DNA of 64,000 nt from assembly GCF_000172415.1 (NCBI RefSeq), contig NZ_ABLD01000010.1, forward strand, positions 62,001 through 126,000. The letters are read 5' to 3'. Position 1 is the first letter of the stretch. Each line of letters begins with the position of its first letter. The position numbers were made by a program, and so were the translations under genes. The stretch comes from Paraburkholderia graminis C4D1M (GTDB lineage Bacteria > Pseudomonadota > Gammaproteobacteria > Burkholderiales > Burkholderiaceae). Below the pieces are notes generated by a model. It worked only from the letters and a program-made list of their open reading frames with translations. It ran no database searches and had not been told where the DNA came from. Shown here one piece after another: positions 26,007-34,855 of this stretch.

Positions 26007-26603
26007 TCAGCCCGTCGCGCCGACGCCGCCGCTTTCGCACACGTGTCCAAGCGCATGAGTTAGCGCATTCGACCGGGTCGAGTCATAGCGGGTCAGCGAC
26101 TTCCAGTTAGCGAGCGCTTGCGCGACGCGCGACGGACAGTCCGGCGCCGCGCGCAGCGGTTGCACGCGGGCGAGGCCGGCGACGAGCGCCTGCGTCAAGC
26201 GGTCCAACTGAGGGCGCGTGCTCGTCGCGAGGTCCGGCGCCGGTTCTTGTGGCGGCTGAGTCGCGCGCCAGTTCGCGAACAGCGCGTTTTGCACCTCTTT
26301 GCTGGCGTCTATCTGATCCTGGAAGAAAGCGCGCGCGAACGCCGGATCCACGTTGGCCGCCGCGGCTCGCTTTTCCACATCGGCGAGCAGCGCCTGTTCG
26401 CGCGGCGTGTCGGTGATCGCTTGATGGTTGGCCCACTTCCAGCGCGCCACCGGCTCGGCGAGCGCAAGGCGTTGCCACGCAAGCGCGATCACGTTGGTTA
26501 GCGCGGTATCGTCGCCATCGGCAAAGGCGGGGGCTGGCGCGAACGCGGCACAGGCGAAGAGCGCCAGCGCGCACGGCGCAGCGAAGCGAAACAATCGATT
26601 CAT
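26007..26603 (-). CDS. Secreted monofunctional chorismate mutase (gamma class)
   Basis: A 198-residue AroQ-gamma-type enzyme, converting chorismate to prephenate outside the cytoplasm. A signal peptide (residues 1-28, ending APAFA-DGDD) precedes the helical core: ALAWQRLALAEPVARWKW, TDTPREQALLADVEKRAAA and VDPAFARAFFQDQIDASKEVQ, which supply the conserved Arg, Lys, Asp and Gln of the AroQ fold. A C-terminal helical part with two cysteines (CPSRVAQALANW, HVCESGG) fits the disulfide of gamma-class enzymes. The gene stands alone. Confidence 0.9.
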   Translation of the reverse strand: MNRLFRFAAPCALALFACAAFAPAPAFADGDDTALTNVIALAWQRLALAEPVARWKWANHQAITDTPREQALLADVEKRAAAANVDPAFARAFFQDQIDASKEVQNALFANWRATQPPQEPAPDLATSTRPQLDRLTQALVAGLARVQPLRAAPDCPSRVAQALANWKSLTRYDSTRSNALTHALGHVCESGGVGATG

Positions 26604-26882
26604 GGGATCAACGGTCGGCCGGGTGGCGCAGAAGGAAAAACCAGAAGAATAGACGATCTACGATCGCACAGGCGCGCTCCCGGGCGGAGCCGCTGCTGGG
26701 AAGCAGAGCACAACCGATGCTCGCGCAAGCAGAAGCGCGCAAGCGCAACGACAGGCGCCGGCACTACGCGGCGGCAGTCCGTCTATTGGTAGCGTCCAAA
26801 CGAAAGCGATCGGGGAGCGCGCGAGCCACCAGACCTCATGCACGAGACACGAAGACCGCTGCTGCGTTGCGCCACTGCACAG

Positions 26883-27032
26883 TTACTTTGCGTCGCACGA
26901 CTTACGTTGTTCGTCGAAAAAGGCGCGCACGTGCTCCGGCAGTTCCGCACCCAAAAATTCGACGCCGACAGGTTCCGGATCCGGGCTAAAAACTTTATCC
27001 GGGGTCGGAATCTTCGGTGGTTTGGCATCCAT
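26883..27032 (-). CDS. 49-residue hypothetical protein
   Basis: A small minus-strand frame of 49 codons with an excellent Shine-Dalgarno (AAAGGAGAAAG) 5-7 bases before the ATG at 27032. The protein is Pro-rich at the start (DAKPPKIPTPDKVFSPDPEP) and then reads GVEFLGAELPEHVRAFFDEQ. No family recognised. The strong ribosome site and the clear difference between a polar N-terminus and a helical C-terminus support a real gene. Confidence 0.6.
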   Translation of the reverse strand: MDAKPPKIPTPDKVFSPDPEPVGVEFLGAELPEHVRAFFDEQRKSCDAK

Positions 27033-27707
27033 GATCTTTCTCCTTTACAAACTCATTATTCCCTCGGGCCCCGATTAGCACCAGTGCCCGATTAACATCA
27101 CGCGTTCTTTGTTGCTTTAACGGCACAGCGCACCATTTCAGCAGAGTCTTCTGATTAAATTTATAGGTTCGCAGCTTGTGTTGTTCTGTGGGCTTGCGTA
27201 CGTTCAGCGCATCAATTCATCGGTAGATTCCCTGGCGCCTTGTCAGGCGGGCCGCCCAAGCACTGCCGCCTCTCGGTCTCGCGAGTCCGCTCCTGTTCAT
27301 TCCGGGTATTCCCCGATTCAAAGCTTCTTGTGCGCCGCCGCATCGGAATCGTTTTCCGCACTAAAAGGCGAACGTTCGTTTATTACCGAGCCGGACCTTA
27401 TATCGCGAGAAAGCTTTACCTCTTTGTAAACGAGCGACGTGTCGCGCCGTTGACGATCAACGGCCTCTTTTTTCAAACGCGACTTAAGACTTTTTAGGAG
27501 TTTCACTGAATGGTTTAAGCATTCGGCCGGCGTTGCATTCCAGCTCGCGCATTTCGCGACAAAACATCATCGCTCGATGACAACGCCGGCAGCCGCGATC
27601 CTGGCTTCTATGATGTGAAGACGTATCGGCAACCGAGAGTGCGTTGGGCAACGGACGCGCGTCTGCCGATGCGGAAGATGGTCGTCTTCGCCTTCAGAGA
27701 GTGGGTC
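27033..27707. other. Gene-poor stretch, one orphan terminator
   Basis: About 675 bases without a gene I can support. It contains the upstream region of the 49-residue gene and an orphan plus-strand terminator at 27446-27473. A plus-strand frame at 27178-27429 ends 17 bases before that terminator but begins with TTG, lacks a Shine-Dalgarno and resembles nothing known. Base composition is AT-richer than the neighbouring genes. Confidence 0.5.
27446..27473 (+). terminator. Orphan intrinsic terminator
   Basis: Perfect 8-bp stem GCCGTTGA-CGA-TCAACGGC followed by CTCTTTTTT on the plus strand. No recognised gene lies upstream on this strand for about 1.5 kb (the last is the exonuclease gene ending at 25915), so it may end an unrecognised small RNA or small gene. 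Confidence 0.65.
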
Positions 27708-27908
27708 ATGGAAAACGCTGTGTACTGGAAGGGACGTCAGGTTGGCATCGAATGCGACGGCCGCATCTCGTGGTTTCCGTCAGCGCCGCAGGAAGCGGTC
27801 GCTGCGTATTGCGGCGAGAAACGCAGCAACGTCGAGCAGGGCGTCGCGACAAACGATTCCGTCGTCGCGCGCAACCTCGTCACGATCGCGCGCTTGCACG
27901 GCGACTGA
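27708..27908 (+). CDS. Small hypothetical protein
   Basis: A 66-residue protein (ENAVYWKGRQVGIECDGRIS...WFPSAPQEAVAAYCGEK) with no family recognised. The ATG at 27708 is preferred because an AGAGAGTGGG stretch precedes it and because the protein then starts with its most protein-like segment; two other in-frame ATGs lie 10-13 codons upstream. It is followed by a bidirectional terminator shared with tRNA-Thr. Confidence 0.6.
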   Translation: MENAVYWKGRQVGIECDGRISWFPSAPQEAVAAYCGEKRSNVEQGVATNDSVVARNLVTIARLHGD

Positions 27909-27990
27909 GCGGACTTCTGCGGATAGCCAAAGCCAACTAGTAACCGCAGACGCGTGTTGTCCCAACCTCGATAAACGCATCGCCAAAACA

Positions 27991-28019
27991 AAAAGCCCAG
28001 TCGCGAGGACTGGGCTTTT
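27991..28019. terminator. Bidirectional terminator between a small gene and tRNA-Thr
   Basis: A 12-bp stem AAAAGCCCAGTC/GACTGGGCTTTT around GCGAG has A and T runs on both sides and can act in both directions. It ends the plus-strand 66-residue gene and the minus-strand tRNA-Thr. Confidence 0.85.
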
Positions 28020-28033
28020 TGCTTGAATCTTGA

Positions 28034-28109
28034 TGGTGCCGGAAAGAGGAATCGAACCCCCGACCTTCGCATTACGAATGCGCTGCTCTACCGTCTGAGC
28101 TATTCCGGC
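28034..28109 (-). tRNA. tRNA-Thr(CGU)
   Basis: Minus-strand, 76 bases with encoded CCA. Acceptor stem GCCGGAA/TTCCGGC, anticodon arm GCGCA-TTCGTAA-TGCGA (one mismatch-tolerant closing pair) with anticodon CGT, T arm GGGGG-TTCGATT-CCTCT. The anticodon specifies threonine. Confidence 0.95.
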
Positions 28110-28123
28110 ATCAGGAGAAGCGA

Positions 28124-28129
28124 GATTAT
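28124..28129 (-). promoter_or_regulatory. -10 box of tRNA-Thr
   Basis: A perfect TATAAT on the minus strand lies 14 bases before the tRNA-Thr 5' end. The same spacing and flanks (TATAATCTCG) are seen upstream of the tRNA-Arg pair at 19330. Confidence 0.6.
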
Positions 28130-28164
28130 AGGGACTTCTTTTATTGGCTTGGCAAGCCCCTCGG

Positions 28165-29181
<1,017 letters not shown>

Positions 29182-29346
29182 TGCTGTACTCCAGGAGGCT
29201 TGAGGAATATCCGGATTTTAACCGCTCGGTGTGTCTGCCCCGTGCTTTTGCTGTGGGCGGAGAGATGAAAAACGCGCGCGACGCGGCCAGTGAGCAGCAA
29301 CGAGCATAACCGGCGGCCAAAGCACAACCCAAACCACAACCGGCGG

Positions 29347-29802
29347 TCAGCCTTTGCGCCGGACCTTGCCCGCCGTGGCGCTGCCGCTCACGCTCGCTGC
29401 GAGCGCCGCGGCGCGCGCATGTTCCGCGGAAACCTTGGGGAGCTTCGGGCGATCGGCCTTCGGCATGGGTTCGATCTCGCGTTCGATCTGCGCGCCCGCC
29501 GCAGCCGTGGCGACGCGCAGGTCGTAGGCGATTTGCAGATTGAGCCAGAACTGCGCGCTCGCGCCGAAGTAGCGCTCGAGCCGCAGCGCGGTGTCAGCCG
29601 AGATCGCGCGCTTGCCACGCACCACGTCGTTGATGCGCGGCGCCGGTACGCGCAACGCAAGCGCGAGCGCATTGACGGACATGCCGAGCGGTTCGAGGAA
29701 TTCGCTGCGCAAAATCTCCCCCGGATGGATTTCCTCGATGCTGTCTCCGGTGTCGATGCCGGAGAAATCGGTGCTGGCCAGATCGGAGCGTTTGATGACC
29801 AT
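29347..29802 (-). CDS. higA: HigA-family antitoxin (helix-turn-helix)
   Basis: A 151-residue XRE-type antitoxin. The HigA core lies at about residues 21-85: IHPGEILRSEFLEPLGMSV, then NALALALRVPAPRINDVVRG and KRAISADTALRLERYFGASAQFWLNLQ, the diagnostic helix-turn-helix and the FWLNLQ motif. A long Ala/Lys-rich tail of about 50 residues is extra compared with usual HigA (~100). The ATG at 29802 has a GGGAGA ribosome site; an in-frame start 14 codons upstream overlaps higB and lacks one. It lies 16 bases after higB, in the toxin-first order usual for higBA. Confidence 0.9.
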   Translation of the reverse strand: MVIKRSDLASTDFSGIDTGDSIEEIHPGEILRSEFLEPLGMSVNALALALRVPAPRINDVVRGKRAISADTALRLERYFGASAQFWLNLQIAYDLRVATAAAGAQIEREIEPMPKADRPKLPKVSAEHARAAALAASVSGSATAGKVRRKG

Positions 29803-29818
29803 GTCGGTCTCCCAATAA

Positions 29819-30100
29819 TCAGTGATAGTCGACAATCTCAACATTCAGCGCCTCGCCGTCGATAAAGTGAAAACAGATGCGCCATTGCGCATTGATCCGG
29901 ATGCTCCACTGCCCGCTGCGCTGCCCCTGCAATGCTTCGAGCCGGTTGCCGGGCGGCGCATGCAAACTATGGACGGTGTCCGCGGCGTCGATCATCAGCA
30001 GCTTGCGGTACGCGAGCGCCTGGATATGACGCGGCAGCGCATGCACGAACCTGCCCTGAAAAATTCTTGCCGTAGCCTTGTCGCCAAATGTCGTGATCAT
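29819..30100 (-). CDS. higB: HigB-family toxin (RelE/ParE-like mRNA interferase)
   Basis: A 93-residue toxin with family segments ITTFGDKATARIFQGRFV, LMIDAADTVHSLHAPPGNRL and SIRINAQWRICFHF near the C-terminus, where the family's ribosome-dependent RNase residues lie. An upstream in-frame ATG (30118) falls inside a palindrome likely to be the operator, so the start at 30100 is chosen; it also gives the normal HigB N-terminus. Paired with higA downstream. Confidence 0.9.
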   Translation of the reverse strand: MITTFGDKATARIFQGRFVHALPRHIQALAYRKLLMIDAADTVHSLHAPPGNRLEALQGQRSGQWSIRINAQWRICFHFIDGEALNVEIVDYH

Positions 30101-30110
30101 GGGAATGATA

Positions 30111-30125
30111 TAACGCATCGCGTTA
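30111..30125 (-). promoter_or_regulatory. Candidate HigA operator palindrome
   Basis: A perfect inverted repeat TAACGC-ATC-GCGTTA lies 10 bases before the higB start and overlaps the region where the promoter must be. HigA proteins repress higBA by binding such palindromes. Assignment is by position and symmetry only. Confidence 0.45.
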
Positions 30126-30245
30126 AACGTAAACCGTTAATTGAATGCGTTTACTTTCCCTCAATGCGGCGCTTAAGAACAGTCGGCCAAATGGCTAACG
30201 TCGACGTGAACCTGCCACCGGGTCGTCGCAACACAAGGGCGAAAA

Positions 30246-30270
30246 AAAGCCGGCAACGCGTGCCGGCTTT
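30246..30270 (-). terminator. pepN terminator
   Basis: A 10-bp stem AAAGCCGGCA/TGCCGGCTTT around ACGCG. The A run at 30242-30248 gives a T run on the minus strand. It lies 27 bases past the pepN stop codon. Confidence 0.85.
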
Positions 30271-30297
30271 CGGGGTTGAGAACCGCTCAAACGCGCA

Positions 30298-33003
30298 TCA
30301 TGCGAGCGCCTTCTCGACGATTTCGCGCACGTCGCGCGACTTCACTTGCGACGCCACTTTCTCCAGCGCCGCACGCATGCCATCGCGCAGCGTCGGCGTG
30401 AAGCGGCGCCACAATTCGAGCGAGCGTGCGAGGCGGGCGGCCACTTGCGGATTAATTGCGTCGAGCGCGATCACCTGGTCGGCCCAGAACGCGTAGCCCG
30501 AGCCGTCTTGCGCATGGAACTGCGCGGGGTTGGCCGCGCAGAAGCTGAAGATCAGCGAGCGCGCGCGGTTCGGATTTTTCAGATTGAAGGCCGGATGCGT
30601 CATCAGCTTGCGCACGATTTCGATCACCGGCCGCTGCGCACTGCCGCGCTGCGTGGCCTGCAACGCAAACCACTTGTCGATCACGAGCGGCTCTTTCTCG
30701 AAACGCCGGTAGAAGTCGTCGAGCGCATGCTGCGCCTCGGCGCTGCCGCCATTGGCCGCTGCGGCGTTGAGCAGCGCGGACAACGCCGCGGCGCGGTCGG
30801 TCATGTTGTTCGCGGCCTCGTATTGCGCCGACGCGAGCCGCACGGCTTCGGCCGGATCGTCGAGCTCGGTCAGATACGAGAGCGCGAGATTCTTCAGAGC
30901 GCGATGTCCGGCCGCGGCCGGCGTGGCTTCGTACGGACCCGCCGTGCGATGCTTCTCGTAAATGCTCAGCCATTCGCCCTTGAGCGCATTCGCGAGACGC
31001 TTGCGCACGAACTGCCGCGCCGCATGCACGGCCGCCGGATTCGACTCCGTCATCTGCTCGGCCAGATAGGCCTCCGACGGCAGCATCAGCGCGAGTTCGC
31101 GGAACGCCGGCGACAGCGATTCGTCCGTGAGCACGCGCGCGAACGCGGCGACCACCGAGTCGTCGAGTTGCAGTTGCGCGCCGTTCGCCGCCTGGCCGGC
31201 GAGCGTCAGCAACTCGCGCGTGGCAAGGCGTTGGCCGGCTTCCCAGCGGTTGAACGGATCGCTGTCGTGCGCGAGCAGGAACGCGAGCTGTTCGGCCGGA
31301 TAATCGTATTCGACGATCACCGGCGCCGAGAAATTACGCAGCAGCGACGGCAACGGTTCGTCTTCGACATTGACGAACGTGAACGTCTGCTCGGTCTGCG
31401 TCAATTCGAGCACGCGCGTGGTCGAGTCGGAAGCGCGCGCTTCGCCTTCGAGTTGCAGCGGCAGATCGTTGCCGTCCTTGCCGATCAGGCCGATGGCGAA
31501 CGGAATCAGCAGTGGTCCCTTCTGCGTTTCGCGCGCGGCCGGCGCGGCGTCGCCATAACCCTGCGTGAGCGTCACGCTGTAGCGGCGCGCCGCCGCGTCG
31601 TAACGGGTGCGCACCGACACGCGCGGCGTGCCCGCCTGGCTGTACCAGCGCTCGAACTGCGCGAGGTCGCGGCCGTTCGCGTCGGCGAGCGCATGACGGA
31701 AATCGTCGCACGTCACGGCCTGGCCGTCGTGACGCTTGAAGTACAGGTCCATGCCCTTGCGAAAACCGTCGCGGCCGAACAGCGTCTGATACATCCGCAC
31801 GACTTCCGAGCCTTTTTCGTAGACGGTCATCGTGTAGAAGTTGTTGATCTCGACGTAGCTCTCCGGGCGCACCGGGTGAGCCATCGGGCCGGCGTCTTCG
31901 GCGAACTGCATCTGGCGCAGCACGCGCACGTCTTCGATGCGCTTCGTCGCGCGCGCCGCTTCGTCGCCGCTGCTGGTCAGTCCGGCGGCCATGTCGGCGG
32001 AGAATTCCTGATCGCGGAACACGGTCAGCCCTTCCTTCAGGCTCAATTGGAACCAGTCGCGGCAGGTCACGCGGTTGCCGGTCCAGTTATGGAAATACTC
32101 GTGGCCGACCACCGCCTCGATGTTCGCGAAGTCCGTGTCGGTCGCCGTTTCCGGGTTCGCCAGCACGTACTTCGTGTTGAAGATATTGAGCCCCTTGTTT
32201 TCCATCGCGCCCATGTTGAAGTCGCTCACCGCGACGATCATGAAGCGGTCGAGATCGAGTTCGAGGCCGAAGCGCTGTTCGTCCCAGCGGATCGAATTGA
32301 TCAGCGAATCCATCGCGTGACGGGTCTTGTCGAGATCGTGCGGCTCGACCCACACCTGCAGCAGCTTTTCCTTGCCCGAGCCGGTTTTCAGACGCTCTTC
32401 GAGCGCAACGAGCTTGCCGGCGACAAGCGCGAACAGATAGCTCGGCTTCCTGAACGGATCTTCCCAGCGCGCGAAATGACGGCCGTCCGGCAGATCGCCT
32501 TCCTCGAGCAGATTGCCGTTCGACAGCAGCACCGGATAATCGGCCTTGCTGGCTCGCAGCATGACCCTGTAGGTCGACATCACGTCCGGCCGGTCGAGGA
32601 AATAGGTGATGTGCCGAAAGCCCTCGGCCTCGCACTGCGTGAAGAAGTTTCCGCTCGACACATACAGGCCCGAGAGCGTCGTATTCGCCGCCGGATTGCA
32701 GATGCTGGTGAGCGTGAGCTCGAAGCTGTCGGGCACGTTGTCGAGCACCAGCCCGTGCTCGTGCGGATGCGCGTTGGCGAACGGCTGACCGTCGAGCGTC
32801 GCGCCGACGAACTCCAGTTGTTCGCCCATCAGTTCGAGATGCGGCGCGCGCGCGGCGTCCGGGTTGCGGCGCACGCGCATCGTGTTCTTTACGACCGTGC
32901 GTTCGGGCAGCAGATCGAACTCGAGCGCGACGGTGTCGATCAGAAAAGCGGGCGGCGCATAATCGGCGCGGCGGATCACATTGGGCGTTGCGGTATCGGC
33001 CAT
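30298..33003 (-). CDS. pepN: Aminopeptidase N (M1 family)
   Basis: A 901-residue zinc aminopeptidase of broad specificity, cytoplasmic in proteobacteria. It contains the substrate-binding GAMENKGLNIFN exopeptidase motif near residue 262 and the zinc site VVGHEYFHNWTGNRVTCRDW with the downstream LKEGLTVFRDQEF glutamate (about 300-325). Length is close to E. coli PepN (870). The ATG at 33003 gives the family start (IRRADYAPPAFLIDTV); the frame is open upstream through a proline/arginine-rich stretch that does not look like PepN. Shine-Dalgarno is weak. Confidence 0.96.
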   Translation of the reverse strand: MADTATPNVIRRADYAPPAFLIDTVALEFDLLPERTVVKNTMRVRRNPDAARAPHLELMGEQLEFVGATLDGQPFANAHPHEHGLVLDNVPDSFELTLTSICNPAANTTLSGLYVSSGNFFTQCEAEGFRHITYFLDRPDVMSTYRVMLRASKADYPVLLSNGNLLEEGDLPDGRHFARWEDPFRKPSYLFALVAGKLVALEERLKTGSGKEKLLQVWVEPHDLDKTRHAMDSLINSIRWDEQRFGLELDLDRFMIVAVSDFNMGAMENKGLNIFNTKYVLANPETATDTDFANIEAVVGHEYFHNWTGNRVTCRDWFQLSLKEGLTVFRDQEFSADMAAGLTSSGDEAARATKRIEDVRVLRQMQFAEDAGPMAHPVRPESYVEINNFYTMTVYEKGSEVVRMYQTLFGRDGFRKGMDLYFKRHDGQAVTCDDFRHALADANGRDLAQFERWYSQAGTPRVSVRTRYDAAARRYSVTLTQGYGDAAPAARETQKGPLLIPFAIGLIGKDGNDLPLQLEGEARASDSTTRVLELTQTEQTFTFVNVEDEPLPSLLRNFSAPVIVEYDYPAEQLAFLLAHDSDPFNRWEAGQRLATRELLTLAGQAANGAQLQLDDSVVAAFARVLTDESLSPAFRELALMLPSEAYLAEQMTESNPAAVHAARQFVRKRLANALKGEWLSIYEKHRTAGPYEATPAAAGHRALKNLALSYLTELDDPAEAVRLASAQYEAANNMTDRAAALSALLNAAAANGGSAEAQHALDDFYRRFEKEPLVIDKWFALQATQRGSAQRPVIEIVRKLMTHPAFNLKNPNRARSLIFSFCAANPAQFHAQDGSGYAFWADQVIALDAINPQVAARLARSLELWRRFTPTLRDGMRAALEKVASQVKSRDVREIVEKALA

Positions 33004-33273
33004 GGCGTTCTGTAGTGATGGGACTCGAGCGGCCGGCGCACGAAGACGCGCGAGCCGGGCTTGTCGAGCCATTGTACAAAGCCTCGGGCAATCGTGCGGC
33101 GCGCGCTTTTCAGATAGCCGTTCGGCCGATGCGCGCTCGGACGCCCGCACCGCTCTTGCTCACGCTCAAGCTCCTGCGGCGTGGGAGCGGAAGGGAGCGG
33201 AACGGCGCGGCGCGATCGACGGTCATACGTACAATCAAAGACGAACGAACAGAAACGCTTCACGAGGTAGACC

Positions 33274-33972
33274 ATGACAACGAATATCTGGACGCGCCGG
33301 GCCATGCTGCTGCTCGCGGCACTGAGCGTGCTGCTGTCCGGCTGCACGACCTACGTGACCACGCAGGTCACCGCGTTCTCCGACTGGAGCGGCGGCGACG
33401 CGGCCCGCACCTACGCGTTCACACGCGAGCCCGACCAGCGGAACAATCTCGAGCTGACCACCTATGAGCGCATCATCGCCAACGAACTCGCCACGCATGC
33501 GTTCCGCCAGGTTGACGGCAACGACGCGCGCTATCTCGTCGGGCTCTCGTATGGAATCCGCTCGGACATGGTGACGGTGGCCGAGCCGGTCTACTACAAC
33601 CCGTGGCCGGCGCCTTACTGGGGCTGGGGCCGTCCGTACGATCCGTGGGGGCCGTGGGGTCCGTTTCCCGCAGGCTACGTGAACCAGAGCTATCCGATCT
33701 TCACGCATCTGCTCGGCGTGCGGATCACCGAGCGCGCGACGGGCAAGGAGGTCTACAACGTGACCGCGCGCAACTCGGGCGGCGAGTCGTCGCTGGTGAG
33801 GGCCATGCCGTATCTGGCGCGCAGTGCGCTTGCCGACTTCCCGCTCGGCAACGGCGTCGTGCGCACGGTGAAGATTCCGCTTGGCAACAGCGCCGGTGCT
33901 TCCAACGAAACGGCGGTGCCGGCTGCCGCCGCGTCCCCGGCTGCAGCGTCGGGCGCGAAAGCCGTGCAATGA
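33274..33972 (+). CDS. DUF4136-family outer-membrane lipoprotein
   Basis: A 232-residue lipoprotein: a signal peptide with lipobox LLSGC places the lipid-modified cysteine at residue 24. The mature part follows the DUF4136 pattern (TYAFTREPDQRNNLELTTYERIIANELATHAFRQV, ARYLVGLSYGI), then a Pro/Trp/Gly-rich loop (NPWPAPYWGWGRPYDPWGPW), then GVRITERATGKEVYNVTARN. Function unknown; DUF4136 proteins are envelope lipoproteins. It is divergent from pepN and converges with the manganese exporter gene. Confidence 0.9.
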   Translation: MTTNIWTRRAMLLLAALSVLLSGCTTYVTTQVTAFSDWSGGDAARTYAFTREPDQRNNLELTTYERIIANELATHAFRQVDGNDARYLVGLSYGIRSDMVTVAEPVYYNPWPAPYWGWGRPYDPWGPWGPFPAGYVNQSYPIFTHLLGVRITERATGKEVYNVTARNSGGESSLVRAMPYLARSALADFPLGNGVVRTVKIPLGNSAGASNETAVPAAAASPAAASGAKAVQ

Positions 33973-34011
33973 CCGCGACGCAACCGCAAGCGCGATAAAA
34001 GCGTGACAAGA

Positions 34012-34040
34012 GCGCGATCCGGCAAATGCCGGCATCGCGC
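34012..34040. terminator. Inverted repeat between convergent genes
   Basis: GCGCGATCCGGC (34012-34023) pairs with GCCGGCATCGCGC (34028-34040) around AAAT with one bulged base. It lies between the convergent ends of the DUF4136 gene and the exporter gene, where a bidirectional terminator is expected, but there is no T run, so it may be a Rho-dependent or mRNA-protecting hairpin. Confidence 0.5.
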
Positions 34041-34047
34041 ACCTTCG

Positions 34048-34620
34048 TCAGAGCCCGCCGCCGAACAGCGCCATCGTTCCGAGAACCACGAACAGCACGG
34101 CGGCGATGCCGTGCACGATCCCGGTCGGCAGACGGTGCGCGAAGCGGTCGCCGAGCAGGATCGCCGGGACGTTGGCGATCATCATGCCGAGCGTGGTGCC
34201 CGCCACCACGCCGAAGAAGTCGTGAAAGCGCGCGGCGAGCGCAACCGTCGCGATCTGCGTCTTGTCGCCCATTTCCGCGAGGAAGAAGGCCACGACAGTC
34301 GCGCCGAACACGCCAAGATGCGTGCGGTTCGTGTTGGCTTCTTCGTCGTCGAGCTTGTCGGGCACGAGAATCCACAAACCCATGCCGATGAATGAAATGG
34401 CCAACGCCCAGCGCATGATGGCCGGCGTGAGCAGCGAGCCGAGCCACGCGCCGAGCGCGCCTGCGCCCGCGTGATTGACGAGCGTCGCGACCAGCACGCC
34501 GAGGATGATCGGCATCGGCTTGCGATAACGCGCGGCGAGCACGAGCGACAGCAGCTGCGTCTTGTCGCCGATTTCGGCGAGCGCGACCGCTCCGGTGGAA
34601 ATGAGGAAAGCGTGGAACAC
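34048..34620 (-). CDS. mneA: UPF0016/GDT1-family manganese exporter
   Basis: A 190-residue inner-membrane protein with two homologous halves, each carrying the UPF0016 signature: ALAEIGDKTQLLSLVLAARY near the N-terminus and FLAEMGDKTQIATVALAARF near residue 110. Bacterial members export Mn2+. About six membrane segments are visible. I chose a GTG start at 34620 (VFHAFLISTGAVALAE) since it gives the family N-terminus; a longer GTG start at 34671 lies in the leader. A yybP-ykoY-type Mn2+ riboswitch lies directly upstream, which supports the function. Confidence 0.9.
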   Translation of the reverse strand: MFHAFLISTGAVALAEIGDKTQLLSLVLAARYRKPMPIILGVLVATLVNHAGAGALGAWLGSLLTPAIMRWALAISFIGMGLWILVPDKLDDEEANTNRTHLGVFGATVVAFFLAEMGDKTQIATVALAARFHDFFGVVAGTTLGMMIANVPAILLGDRFAHRLPTGIVHGIAAVLFVVLGTMALFGGGL

Positions 34621-34703
34621 GTGGGTTGGAATCCGCGGGCCGGGAAATGAACGAGCGACGACCCACGACACGCCGGGCCCAATTGCGGCGGGGTGTGGGT
34701 CAT

Positions 34704-34838
34704 CGGTCTCGCCAGGCCAGAGGCTGCGGCTGCCACGGCCATGACGGCCAAGTCTGTTGACAGGCGCCCCCGCGAGCGCACGTTGTTGCGAGCCCGGCTA
34801 GATGCCGGGCGAACGTGGCGCGGGGCGGCTACTCCCCA
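34704..34838 (-). ncRNA. yybP-ykoY-type manganese riboswitch
   Basis: On the minus strand the leader contains the family hallmarks in order: GGGGAGTAGCC (34837-34827), a GC-rich stem-loop, GTCAACA (34761-34755), TTGGCCGTC...GGCCGTGGC, and GGCGAGACC (34713-34705). These form the Mn2+-binding core of the yybP-ykoY aptamer. After the aptamer, ACCCA (around 34696-34700) can pair with TGGGT (34661-34665), a possible switching stem ahead of the start codon. A TATAAT box lies 12 bases upstream of the aptamer. High manganese is expected to raise exporter expression. Confidence 0.85.
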
Positions 34839-34849
34839 ATGAGGGACGG

Positions 34850-34855
34850 ATTATA
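34850..34855 (-). promoter_or_regulatory. -10 box of the riboswitch-controlled exporter
   Basis: Perfect TATAAT on the minus strand, positioned so that transcription would start a few bases before the riboswitch. No strong -35 hexamer is visible at 16-18 bases. Confidence 0.65.

Noticed and set aside
27178..27429. Plus-strand 83-codon frame before an orphan terminator
   Set aside because: TTG start, no Shine-Dalgarno, no recognisable protein features; kept only as a note on the orphan terminator.
30346..33015. Very long plus-strand open frame (889 codons) antisense to pepN
   Set aside because: It is rich in Arg, His, Ala and Glu in the pattern produced by the complementary strand of a GC-rich gene. 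It matches no family and pepN on the other strand has all M1 motifs.
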